Source of the DNA: Alnus glutinosa | Lineage: Eukaryota > Streptophyta > Magnoliopsida > Fagales > Betulaceae | Length of the DNA: 64,000 bases | Reading direction: 5' to 3' | NCBI RefSeq assembly: GCF_958979055.1 | Contig: NC_084887.1 | Span: 24,797,044-24,861,043, forward strand | Part shown: positions 46,494 to 57,960 of the stretch, piece by piece | How the letters are laid out: each line of letters opens with the position of its first letter | Position numbering within the stretch: the first letter of the stretch is position 1 | Position numbers and translations under genes: made by a program | Notes under the pieces: generated by a model | The model's input: the letters and a program-made list of their open reading frames with translations, nothing else | Told to the model about the DNA's origin: nothing | Databases searched by the model: none

Positions 46494-49400
46494 TCTACAA
46501 AAAGATTTTAGACATACTTCGATAAGTTCTGGAGTGCACCACAATATAAGACATTCCCAGGTGCAACCATCTCAGTTTCACCATTTTCCTCAGGATTGAC
46601 TATTCTCATATAGGTTTCTTGGCCTAGATACCATCTATCAAGATTTTCTGTTCTAATGTTCCATGCTCCAGCATTGTCAAGAGAGGCGAGGACCGCTGTC
46701 CATGCCCCAGGGAAAACCTACACAACAGGAAAAACTGAGAAGTTTAATACAAGACATACAGTTAGGCTTTTTAAGATTACCCCCTAAAAGATTCAGAACA
46801 GCAGCACAGCAACTTCATTAGCAATATAAGAACACCAGCCAAATGAAGCAATTTTCTGAGAAGTTTAATACAAGACATACAGTTAGGCTTTTTAAGATTA
46901 CCCCCTAAAAGATTCAGACAGCAGCACAGCAACTTCATTAGCAATATAAGAACACCAGCCAAATGAAGCAATTTTCTGAGTCATAAGATCTTGAGTGTCA
47001 TAGTTTAAGAAATATGACTTGAACGGTTGGAAGAAATTTATTCACATAGCTGCATTAAGAATTACTTGCCCAAAATTTTTTGTTAAAGATTCTAAATAGG
47101 CTAGATCTAGACATTCAAGCAAAAAATTGGGCCCAAAAGTTCACCATATCCTCTCTTCTTCTTCTTCTTTTTTCTTTTTTGGTCATAAATCCACCAGATC
47201 CTTCTAAAATACAGGGTAACAAATGAGGTTTAGAGGATTAATAAAAAAGAAATGTATGTTATGTGAAAAAACCAACCTGCGTAGTGCTGCGAGCAATTGC
47301 ATCCCACTTATTATATCTATTTCTGCTTTCTTCTGTCCACTCACCAAAGTCCATCCTGCATTCAGGTAATCAGTTTCTTAAATGCTAAACCTTTAAGGTA
47401 AATGAGACACTATAAACAAGGGAAAGATTCTTACGCAACCATAAAAAATGAATAGCCCTCCATATGAAAACTCTGCACCACGGTGTCATTGTTTTGAAAT
47501 ATGACTTCTATGAATCCCTTATATGTAGCATTAATAACTGATCTGTCCAGCCGGGGGGTTCGGTTAAGTGGCTTATCAGGGAAATCAAGCTTATATTCTC
47601 CCTTCACTTTATACTGGTCAGCAAGCCTGATTGGTGTAGCAGGTTTGACAAATGAGATCCCATTGAGTGTAGCTCGAAGTGTCCCATTGATCAATACTGG
47701 CGGCACAGTCTTTATCACGTATGTTTCCGTCACATTAATCGAACCGTAGTGAAAAGACCCTTGTGGATTAGGGCGAGCTCCACTTGCAGATACATTTTGC
47801 CTAAGCAATATAGAATGGAGACTTAAATCAAAATGAAACTTAAAAAGCATGAATTGCACCTAACTCCATCTGCAAAGGGGCGTAGTCAAAGCTGTTTTTG
47901 TAATTTTTAGACATGAATATAATCTAACTGTGCCATTGGGAAGTTAGTTGGTCAAAGGATTTTGTAATTTTAGGCTTGATTACAGTCAGTGATGTGATGA
48001 GAAACCAAGCTATCCTAAATATCAAACTCCAAAATAAACATGACGTTATGAAAACAAACCTGATGCTTAATGCCTGGTTTATTGGCCTTGATTTGTCATA
48101 AAAGTCATTTGGTGGGTCAGGCAGAGGACCAGTTGCTGGTCCTTTAGAGTTGGAATAGTGTAAAACGGCAACTCCAGTCACTCTCTGCCAAAGTGATTCA
48201 TTCACAAACCTAGCACTTGCGACAATGTAGTAATCAGAACTTGCATTCTGATCCATTGTGACCAAAAATGAGTAAGATTGCCCAACATGAATATCTAAGT
48301 CTGTAAAATTTTGTTGTACTGTATAAAATCCTTCTGTTTCTGCTAGATTCAGAAAATGGTTTTGAATTCTAAAGTTCAAACAAGTTGAAATTCCGACATT
48401 GTGCACACGAACTCGATATGTTTTTCCTGCAAAACATAATGCTATGGTAAATAATATTTCAAACAGTTGAAACCACTCACCATGAATTAAAGAAACAATA
48501 AAGAAAACAACATCATAAAATTTAAAAAATAAAAACTAAAAAAGGATGATGTAGTATGGCCAATCCCTACATCCACTTCTATGTGTACAGACTTCTTCAT
48601 TCTCAGTCTGATACCAGTGATGTTATAAGTGGTACAGGATTGAGCTTTTTATGGGCCATTGGGAACCAAATGAAACTTAATGATTAAGATTTAGTGGGAC
48701 ATAATTTTTTTTAAAAAAGAATAAAATAAAATGAGCAGGTCAAGAAGTTGATGGATTAACATGGAACTTTGAATTCCAACAAAATCACCAAACCTAAAAT
48801 ATCAAGTATAAGAGAGAAACTTAGGCACATAGCTGATAACAGATATGACATATTACACCCAAGAGCCAGAAGATATCAATAAGCTGTGGAAACAAGTTCT
48901 TCCAGATGGTAAAAACAAAACAAAGAAAAATAAAGAGAATGGTTCAACACATTTTCCTGATAAATGCTGGGAAAAGATTACCTGGATCGACTTGAATGGA
49001 TTCATACTGGATGCCATCAGGTACAAGCGTGGTGTTATATCGGTAAGGTCCCTTCCCATTGATGAGAACTCCATCAGGCATTCCAAGGTCGTTTCCAGCA
49101 TCAAGGGCCGACCGCAGTACCTAAAATTCAAAAAAAAAAAAAAAAAAAAATGAGGCAGTAGTAAAGTTAAATCCTATAATCCCACTGCAATGTTCATAAG
49201 CAAAGATCAAACTGACAACAAATACTAACCACATGATTCCGGGTATACCAGTCACCAATCATAATGATGATATCCCCATCTGGCTCTGCAAAAGGAATGG
49301 CGATTATATCCCGATTATTAATAATGAAAGGACCAAAGCCACCGGATGCTCTCTGGAAATTGAGAGAGGGGAAGTAGAAAAAGCTTCCAATTTGATCCTT

Positions 49401-50826
49401 GACTTGAAACTGATAAGTCCAATTCCTTTTCGGGTGAATTGGACAATTTGTGCCAAGAAGACCATCCTGCCATGAATTACGCCGCATTTGAATTCCAGGC
49501 CTAGCAACCATTAATACCAAGTTTGTCAAAGAACTCTCCACGTCAAAATTCACAATTTAAAAAAAAAAAAAATGCTACTGTGCTGAAACCAACCAGGTTA
49601 TTAGGAGATCTTCATCCAAATCATTCCATACATTGACAACAACATTGTAATTAGTAGTAGAATTGATTACAGGGCCCGGAAACTTCTCATTAATTGCTAT
49701 AACCTGCAAATGATAATTATTAAAATAGGTAAAGTTACTCAGATTCTGATCAACACTACTCTTTTTGATTCAATAAAAATTGAATCGTAAACCATTGAAA
49801 GAAAACTTCAAAAGAAAATGGGAGCAAAAACATGTAATGTAATGGCATTCAACAAAAAGGAGCTTGAAAAGCACCTTTCTTGAATGATAATTATATATCT
49901 AAACAAGACACGCAGAAACATACACACACATACAGAAGACCAGACTCTCACAAGCACGTTTCTTGGATAATGAATTATGTAATTATACAAATTAGATAAT
50001 AACAGTAATAATAGTTAAAACAATTACTATGATAATCTAGAATGAAATGTTAGGTCCTAATTTACATTAACTGTACCCAAAACCCATATCTAATTCAGCA
50101 ACAAACAAAAGACTCATAACAGATAACTGAAGAAAGAGGGTGAAAAAAAAAGACGAAGCAAAAGCCCTATATTCTAACATCTATAGTGATATTTAGACTG
50201 CGTCACCTCTACTCAAAGCCTAGTATCTGATTCAACTAAATAAAAATAATCAACCGAAAAATAAAATGAACAGACCAGAAAAGGAAACATAGGAGAAAAA
50301 ACATAAAATCCATAAGAAATCCGAAACATACTCCAACATCTTTGTACCTTAATCTATTTCAATAATAATCAATTTCCAACTATCAGGTGCAACCACATAC
50401 AAAATATAGAATGCTAATTACAGGGAAGAACAAAATATATGACATATTTGGACCGCACAGATTAAACCACTTCAATGACACTTAAACCGCACAGATTACA
50501 CGGAAATACATGAAAAATACGCAAAATCCATATAGAAAAATCATTTATCAATGGAACTCAAACAATGGTTCTGAAAAAATATATACTTTCATGCATATCC
50601 CTTCTTGACAGTCTTCAGAGAAACCAAATCATACCCACATGAAACCAAAGACCTATAAATAAAGAGAGTGAGAGAGAGTTAAGAAGTGAACCTGTTGAGG
50701 AACGCCGAGAGGGGAGGCAGTGATATAAGAGACACGAAGGTCATAAAAGGCATAGGGGTCAGCAGCAAAACAGAGGCTTGGAAGCAGAGCAATGAGGACC
50801 AAAGAAAACAGAGAAAACAGAGCCAT
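46292..50826 (-). CDS. Monocopper oxidase-like protein, SKU5/SKS1 type (GPI-anchored)
   Basis: Nine exons on the minus strand: 50826-50692, 49703-49594, 49500-49230, 49120-48982, 48426-48060, 47800-47435, 47355-47277, 46717-46518 and 46391-46292. All introns are GT-AG and the frame stays open, giving 588 residues, about the family length. The protein starts with a signal peptide (MALFSLFSLVLIALLPSLCFA). Three cupredoxin-like domains follow, with family blocks such as WPGIQMRRNSWQDG, VHNVGIST, LVTMDQNASSDYYIVASARF and NATYKGFIEVIFQNNDT. Many asparagine glycosylation sites are present. It ends in a hydrophobic tail (SKLYFTLLVEVFALIYTFS) typical of a GPI-anchor signal. Family knowledge: SKU5 and its relatives sit at the outer plasma membrane and wall, affect directional root growth, and lack most copper ligands of true multicopper oxidases. 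The details look closest to SKS1. The gene appears intact. Confidence 0.93.
46740..46980. repeat. 121-bp tandem duplication in intron 7 of the SKU5-like gene
   Basis: Two adjacent copies, 46740-46860 and 46861-46980, both starting AAGTTTAATACAAGAC and ending TTTTCTGAG. They differ by one missing A (CAGAACAG versus CAGACAG). Near-identity shows a recent duplication. Copy 1 begins 23 bp inside the intron, next to the acceptor of exon 8. Confidence 0.95.
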
Positions 50827-51100
50827 TAACGTACTTGAGAGTTTATGGAAGTGAGCTAAGCAAAGATTTGGTGGTGGTTTACATAATCAGTGAGAGGAAC
50901 AGAGAGAGAGCGAGAAAGAGGAAGAGGCTGTAATATATTTCTGAGACTTCTTATTGAGAGTAAAAAGTAGGCTCTTATAAGAAAGAAAGATACTAGCGGG
51001 TCAAGGTCTCAGAGGGTCGCCATTAATGTAAATTATAATTCTCTGTTTTTGGAAATTTTGCTCAAGTCCACGCCCCATTACCGGTTACTCGCTAAGCCAG
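50827..51100 (-). promoter_or_regulatory. Proximal promoter of the SKU5-like gene
   Basis: On the minus strand a TATA-like CTTATAAG lies at 50974-50981, about 150 bp upstream of the ATG, followed by a leader rich in CT. The spacing is plausible for a plant core promoter. Confidence 0.4.
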
Positions 51101-53695
51101 TTGAATCTAACCGGCTCTTACTATTTGATTTTCCTAACCCCACCCACTTTATTCTTTTATTTGTTTTAGTAAAGATACGCTGATTTCAATGAACAACTTT
51201 TTCGCAATCGGATTTTTTCCCGAACCAACTCGAGCCTAATTATTTTTATTATTTATTATTATTTTTATTATTTTTTTTTTTTGAAGGGATTATTTTTTAT
51301 TATTACTATTGAGTGATAGAATTATGAGTTTATTTTAATTTTAACCATCCCCTTGCACAACAATAGCTTAATTTTATTTTTTATTTATTTTTTTTTTTTA
51401 AAAAAAAGGGCACCTTTTAATATTAAGATTTATATGTCTATATATGTTAGATTATCTCCTGGTGGATAAAAAAATTAAGTTTTTTATTATTATTAATTTC
51501 TTCTAATCTTTTCCAATCTTGCAGGGTTGGAGTTCCGATTGGAATGGGCTAAAGCATCGATGAGAAATCAAATTTAATTTTGTAAGAGTCAAACATAAAC
51601 TTTAGGTAGAATATATATATTCAAAACTAAAGTCCGTCTGGTTCCGTCCTTAAAGTCTTGTTTATATTTTACAAATACCCAAAAGGATTTAAGATCTATT
51701 TGAGTATGCGATTTTAAAAAGTATAATTTGAAAACATGATCTCAAAAACGCAGTTAATTATTTGTTAAAATTGTAGTTTGACCTTTAAAATTACAGTTTA
51801 GTTTTTAAAAATATGCATTTTCAAAAAAAGTATCTATTTGCCTGAGATTTGAAAAACGGATTTTTTTACGTTTTTAAATCGTAATTTTTTGAAAACGCAA
51901 TTTCAAATTATCTTTTTTTTTTTTTTTGTACAATTTAATTTAAAATTGCACTTTTTATCAACGAAATTGTAATGTCAAACGGACCCTTAATCTCATTCAA
52001 ATTAATAAATAATTTTACATCCTACAATATTCACTTTGATGATCGTTACAAACTTAAAAAATAAATAAATTAAATGTATAGAAAATATAAGTGCCCTTAG
52101 TTTTGTTTAATCAATAATTTTGGCCAAAAAATGTATTTCTTAGCCATATTATACCTTTTCATCACATTCATGCTGAGTTGATTATTAGTAATGATTTTGC
52201 CTAAATAATAAATATAAGTAGACAATTATTAGTCATGATTTTGCCTTGCCTCGTGAACAAAATAATGCTCATACCAAAATTATGACCCCCAAATGATGTT
52301 AATCACACCTAAGGAATGACACAGGCTTCAACCTACCTCTTTGACTCCTTACCACTGGAAAATATTTTAAAGAGAAAAAATAAAATAAAATAAAATTGGT
52401 TGGGTGTTACATGTAATTTCATCTGTAAATTAAATGTTTATTTACCGGCTGCTGCCGGTCACAGGTAAAGATGGGTGACAGCCAATAGTCACCGCTCACC
52501 AGACCCCAGTGCATTGCACAAGTTTCGGCGCCTGGTGCTCCCTTTGTTTACGGAATTCAAACGTTCACATTCTCTTTTCTTTTCTTTTCTTATTTTCTAA
52601 GCAACAAACCCTAACGTTCACATTTTTGTCATATTCTGAACAAGTGTCCACGTGCACAGCCCGTGGCCCACACACCCCGGAATCTCACTCTGTAATCTGT
52701 ATTTTTCCCCTTTTTCAGCCATTCCTTGCTCTTATTTTATTTTTGTGTTTTTTATGCGTAATTGGCAACTTTATATTCTAATCCTTGGTGTTATTTTATT
52801 TTGCAGATGAGGCCACCCAAATCAACGGGTTTGCGTAGGTTGTTTAGGGTTTTTCCTTTTTTGGCCGATCTTTTCCCAAATAATTTTATACTTTTGTTCA
52901 ACATAAAACAAGTGAAATCCCAAAAAACAAAACAAAAGAAGAAAAATCAATTAAGTACGAGGATTCGTGCAATTGCTCAATTTGGTAAATCATTGATGGC
53001 CATTTTTTTTTTTTTTTTAACAACATTGATGGCCAATTTAATTTCATCGGTTGAATCACTTCGGATGTAAATACTGAAATAAATGCATATATACAACTAA
53101 GTAATATCCTGGCATAAGTTTTTGTACTCGTGCTACGTTACCACTGTGTGTGAATCAGTATTGGACCAGAACACGTCTGGCTATACGACTGTGGGATATC
53201 TTGTATAAAAAATAAATAAGAAAATAATATTATTGTCTACTGATCTTGCTTTACATGGTCATAGATATAAGAGAACGGCTATATTTCCTTACACAGATAT
53301 AAAAAAAACAAATAAAAAAAAAAAAGGAAAGAAAAATAAAAACAAAAAAATAAAAATAACGGCTATATTTCCTTTTTAATTTCAGGCTTTCTTTTTTTTT
53401 TTTTTTTTTTTTTGTTAAAATATTTGAACATAACTTCATGGCTAAACTCCATTCATGAGCATAAAAGTTATATTTGGGAGGACATGGATTCAAGCATCCG
53501 TGGCACCCTGCTAAGGAGACAAGACTTATGCCCATTAATCCTTTCTCTCGTGCTTCTTACTACTATGCCTTTGGTGGTGTCGGGATCAGCCAATAGTTTG
53601 GCTTGTCTAAAGGGAGTGTTTGCGGATCCCCACAATGTAGGCTAGTCTAGGCCCCTCCTAACTGTGCCCCAATAGGAAATGTGCTAATATGATAA
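51101..53695. other. Intergenic region, no supported gene
   Basis: AT-rich, with several inverted short blocks (for example AATTTTTTGAAAACGC near 51885) but no clear transposon ends. 52440-52700 is less AT-rich, with CCGGTCAC and CCACGTGCAC motifs. A short frame at 53484-53645 is described separately. Confidence 0.4.
53484..53645 (+). pseudogene. Possible fragment of a secreted/receptor-like protein start
   Basis: A 53-codon frame begins MDSSIRGTLLRRQDL, continues with a hydrophobic stretch (LILSLVLLTTMPLVVSGSA) that would serve as a signal peptide, and then reads ACLKGVFADPHN. That last part resembles the CLK-IK-L-DP start of leucine-rich-repeat receptors such as BIR-type kinases. Nothing downstream continues the homology. 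It may be a chance frame or a gene scrap. Confidence 0.2.
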
Positions 53696-54254
53696 GGCAA
53701 AAATGTAAAATCAATCTTTGTGGTTTGACTAATAATTAAATTACTTTTAATCACTGGAGTCAAATTCCGTTAAAATATTTGTGACATTAACATTAATAAT
53801 TAAACGACACGTGTCACTCTTAATAAAAAATGTAAATATATAAAACTAAAAAAAAAAAAATGAAAGGGCCGGTAGCCGGTTAACTTAATCTAGGGGTGGC
53901 TTACAAGCTACTCCAACCCGTGGGGGTGGTCACGTACCACTCATGGCCAACTCTGGTGGTTGCGCAACCATCCCCATGGGTTGGGGGTGGCTCACAGAAC
54001 ACTCTTTTCATTTTTTTCTTTTTTAAAAAAAATTAGTTTTAAATATTTATATTGTTTTTATTAAGAGTAACACGTGTCGTCCAATTATTAGTGCGTGGCA
54101 CCTAATATAATCTATCAAATGTTTTAACCGAATTTGACTACAGAGACTACATTGTTTTTTTGGTATACTCCAAAGATCTCTGAATTTACTTTAATACCAC
54201 ATGGAATGATTTGTAAATTAGGTCAATCACAAAGATGAATTTTACATTTTTCCC
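53696..54254. mobile_element. MITE-like inverted-repeat element, about 560 bp
   Basis: The left arm (AAAAATGTAAAATCAATC, TTTGTGGTTTGAC, then ACGACACGTGTCACTCTTAA) mirrors the right arm (TTAAGAGTAACACGTGTCGT, then GATGAATTTTACATTTTT) over about 150 bp. The core repeats GGGGGTGG-type sequence. No frame and no clean target duplication (TGATAA versus TGATGG). Its arms resemble those of 19114-19443. Confidence 0.7.
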
Positions 54255-54769
54255 TGATGGTAAAGTATACGTGTTGAGCTCCGGCCTCTAGTCCTCCCTC
54301 CCCGTCATTTGTTGCTTAGAAAGAAAAAAAATGCTATATTTAATTTAGATAAATCAAATAAATGATGTTCAGATAATATTGAAAGCATAATTACAATTTA
54401 TATATGAAAGTACATATATAAATACTAAAAGATAAATGTACTGATTTTGGGTTCAGTTCCAATACTACAATCAAACAAATAAATAAGAATAATAGTTTTA
54501 TTCCTAATTACTAGTAATAACTAATAACATTTCCTAATCTTTTTTATTTCTGAGCGATTAAAATAACTCATCCTGTTGGTTGTATTACTCATGGCATCAA
54601 GTGGTGGCATGGTCTTCACGCAACCACAAAATCATCAACCCCCTAATAAATTAATCATGCATCAAGGTCGTCCTATATATATTCCTAGGATATTGGGTGA
54701 CCATTTATCATGAAAGCCCTTGCTTGTTGGCTTGTGATTTGGGATCGGATTTTGTAGCATTTTCAAGAC
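54255..54769. other. Spacer between DNA transposons
   Basis: AT-rich sequence with no gene visible. Confidence 0.4.
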
Positions 54770-54772
54770 TAA

Positions 54773-55584
54773 TGCTCCGTTTGTTTCGGTGTAAAATGAT
54801 TTCGACATTTTTCGGTGTTTGGTAGGGGCGAAAATAATAGTCAACCGAAAAATGATTTCTGTTTGACCAAAAATGCTTAATAAATTTCGGAAAATGATTT
54901 ACGCTTTTCTTCCGAAGAAGCCAGACGCAGTCGATCTATTTTAAACGGCACAGTCGACCTTTACGTTCAAGCAGCCGACCACCATCGAAATATTGTCGGT
55001 ATCGGAATCCAACATCCGGTTAATGTCGCCGGAATTTGGCGACGGAATCCGGCCACCTTCACCGGAATCCGGTCAGCCGGATTCGGGCCATCTGACGGGA
55101 TCTGGCCGGCCCTGGCCAGAGAGGCCGGTTCCCGACCGGCTCTGGCCAGAACGGCCGGCTGGCCGGACGGCCCGGCCTCTCCGGCCAGATGGCCGGAATC
55201 CTACCTTTTGTGCCGGAATTCGGCCACTTTCGTTGGAATCCAACTATCACAGATTCCGACGAAACTGTCCGGATTCCGGCCTTTATCTCGAATTCAGGCT
55301 ATATTAGCCGGAATCAGATAAAAATAGTCAGAATCTTGTCTGTCAGTGACCGAATCTCGTTATCGATGATTTTTATATTATTTTACATTAATATTTTTAT
55401 GTTGTGAATAAAAATTGATTTTTATAAGTTAATATAATTGAATAAAAATATAAAAAAATATTTGCGATTTTCCGTACGCACCAAACACCGAAAAATGCTT
55501 TCGACGGAAAATGGTTTCCTGAAAAATGACTTCCCTGAAACCATTTTACGACGGAAACTATTTTACGTCGAAACAAACGGAGCA
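54773..55584. mobile_element. TAA-flanked foldback element (PIF/Harbinger-like), 812 bp
   Basis: Ends TGCTCCGTTTGTTTCG and CGAAACAAACGGAGCA are perfect 16-bp inverted repeats, flanked by TAA on both sides (54770-54772 and 55585-55587). The inverted similarity extends inward with CGGTGTTTGG and GAAAAATG blocks. The centre (55000-55330) is full of CCGGAATC, GGCCGG and TGGCCAGA motifs. A 3-bp TAA duplication fits the PIF/Harbinger superfamily. No transposase frame is present. A second copy lies at 59634-60041. Confidence 0.75.
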
Positions 55585-55658
55585 TAAGAGAAAGAAAAAG
55601 GGACCAAAATCCCTTGCAATCGGGGATCTTCCCGGCCATTTTCCTTTGCTTTTGAAAT

Positions 55659-55838
55659 GTGTAATGCTATTCTTTATATTAGATTTTCACACCAATTTCA
55701 TATAAGGTAATGTGATATATTTTAGGTGGTTAACACCTTTTTTTTTTTTAGTAAGTTTCTTAATCGGTCATTTAAAACACGTTATATCAGCTAGTGTGAA
55801 ACTGGTTTGAAAATTTGGTGCAAAGAGCAACATTACTC
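55659..55838. mobile_element. Mutator-type MITE, 180 bp
   Basis: Left end GTGTAATGCTATTCTTT and right end, on the other strand, GAGTAATGTTGCTCTTTG are inverted copies that continue through TTTTCACACCA. The flanks TTTTGAAAT and ATTTAAAAT match at 7 of 9 positions, a decayed 9-bp duplication. It resembles the elements at 36921 and 45568. Confidence 0.7.
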
Positions 55839-55980
55839 ATTTAAAATTTGGTAGGAGATGTGGGGGAGCCTATGTCAGGACAAGAATTCACTGTCCAAGC
55901 ATGAGACTCATTGATTATATCTATGATTTCAAATGTCCCTCTTCTTTGGGCAAAGGATTGCTTAAAATCCTAGAATATTC

Positions 55981-56632
55981 TAGGAGTGTAAACTCGGAGT
56001 TGATTTCTGGTTATTGGCCAAAACCAGGAACTGGCTCCGGGATCCCCAGTTATTAAAAAAAACTAACCAGCTCCGGAACCGGGTAGCCGGTTAACCGCCC
56101 GGTTAGTACCCGGTTATCCGGTCCAAAGCACAAAATAGGAATTTTCACATTTTCTTCACTTTTCCAAAAGACAAACGAGAGATAAATCATGGTCTTCGAT
56201 CATAGAATGATAGAATATTGCAAAATTCTGTTGAAGAGGCAAGAACTGTTACTATTTAGGAGATGCTACGTGAATTATCTTCAATGAGGAGGCGAAATAT
56301 GAGGCGACCGATGTTATTAACATACATTCAGCGGAGACCAATACCACCTACGTCCTTTAGAGCGCAGATAGACTCCCACGCTTGAGGCATATAGTTTTAG
56401 TTTTTATTATTTTTGTATCCCACCAAAACTTGAGGATGGAGTCCAAAGGGGAGGGTAACAGGGATAAATTCCTATTTTTTATATTTTTTAATATATATAT
56501 ATATATATATATATGTGCTTAGAGTCGGTTACTCGGTTATAATTGAGTTTTTAAGAATATAATAATCAACAACTGGCTCCGAGTACCAACTTGATTTCTC
56601 GGTTACGGGTTCCTCGCCGAATTTACACCCTA
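55981..56632. mobile_element. Non-autonomous hAT element, 652 bp
   Basis: Left end TAGGAGTGTAAACTCGG and right end, on the other strand, TAGGGTGTAAATTCGGC. It is flanked by a perfect 8-bp target duplication GAATATTC (55973-55980 and 56633-56640), the hallmark of hAT transposition. It contains CGGTTA/CCGGTT-rich arms and an (AT)n run near 56493. No transposase frame remains. Confidence 0.88.
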
Positions 56633-56640
56633 GAATATTC

Positions 56641-57232
56641 CAAGAAAAAGAGAGAAGCGCATTGCTAATCTCGATGACTTATAAATGACATATAAATGAC
56701 ATAAACACAAACAAGTATTAATATTTCTTTCTTGAATTTGACCTAAACCTGTCTTATTAGTACTGTTTCATGAATTAAGTCTATGGTGGACAACAGGCTC
56801 CTCGAATTGATACTTGGAAGACCAAGAGGTATTGTGGTGGCCATGTGCAGTTGAATTAGAAAAAGGGAGGGTTGTTATTATTTATAATATATTTGAATTA
56901 TATATACTTGTCAACCACAAAATAAGGGGGAAAAGTGTAAAAAAAATAAAATAAAATAAAGAAGGAAATCTTATTGGAATGAAATGGGCAAATGATGTGT
57001 GAGGCACTCAAATTGAATGGGGGGTAATGGGAGGGAGGGGATAGAGAGCATTATGATTTGAGATAATTATAATGGCAACATATTGCGAATACTGATAATA
57101 TTGCTTTAGAAAGCTTAATCAATAGTAAGTGAAAGTCACCCATCCATGATGCCTGTTTGTCAAATAATTTTAATTAGTGGCCGGGGTGCATATATGCATG
57201 CTTAGAATATATTTACTTACTTTTCTTCAAAA

Positions 57233-57277
<45 letters not shown>

Positions 57278-57417
57278 CTTACTTAATTAATTAGGGAATT
57301 AATTAAGAACCAAATTCGTGCTGTCCTTTTGTTTTCTTTTTCATTTTCCTGGTAATTAATATAGGCTAGCTATATCAAGAATTAATTAGTTTCTCCTGAT
57401 ACTTTTATAATTATATG
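56641..57417. other. AT-rich spacer with microsatellite
   Basis: Contains an (AT)n run at 57240-57272. No gene is visible. Confidence 0.4.
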
Positions 57418-57960
57418 TGTTGATGCAAATTTTTGTCCGGTGACATGACATCATCAGAGACGTCACTTCATTCGTGTCTTGGCCTGCAAAATAGTAAAGA
57501 TCCACCAGGGGTTGGCCGGCGAAGCCTCCTCCGATGACCAAGTCAGTCAAGTGTTTGTATAAAAAGGAAAGAGAGAGAGCTTGAGAGGATAATAGATTCT
57601 GCTGTCAAATAGTTCAGATACTCCCTTTTATATCACGTACCTGTGCATATTCCCTTTTTTCTTCTTTTTGTCTAAAGAAAACCTCGTCATGATAAATATC
57701 TAGTCATTTCTTATGTTCCCTGTCAGGCGCGGTGTTCTAGGCATATATTTAATATGCATATATCTGACTTGAGTTAACTGTGCCAATAAATGAAGACTGA
57801 GATGTCCGGCCAAGGCCCCAAATCTAAGACCTAGAGTCCACCCCAACCGGAGTCCGGGGATCAGCCCAAAAGGGTTGGTCTGACCCCTCCGATTATAGGG
57901 GATAAATACTTCCCTAACAATATGTGTAAGATATTCAGCTAAATACGATCGAGGTGGCTT
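57418..57960 (+). repeat. Possible LTR fragment
   Basis: Starts TGTTGATGCAAATTTTTG and contains GGGGTTGGCCGGCGAAGCC and CTCCGATGACCAAGTCAGTC, phrases that occur in plant LTRs. A TATA-like GTATAAAAAGG lies near 57557. The right boundary and a target duplication could not be found, so this is tentative. Confidence 0.25.

Noticed and set aside
46777..46971. A minus-strand frame with two leucine-rich repeats of about 40 residues
   Set aside because: It is the translation of the tandem duplication inside an intron of the SKU5-like gene.
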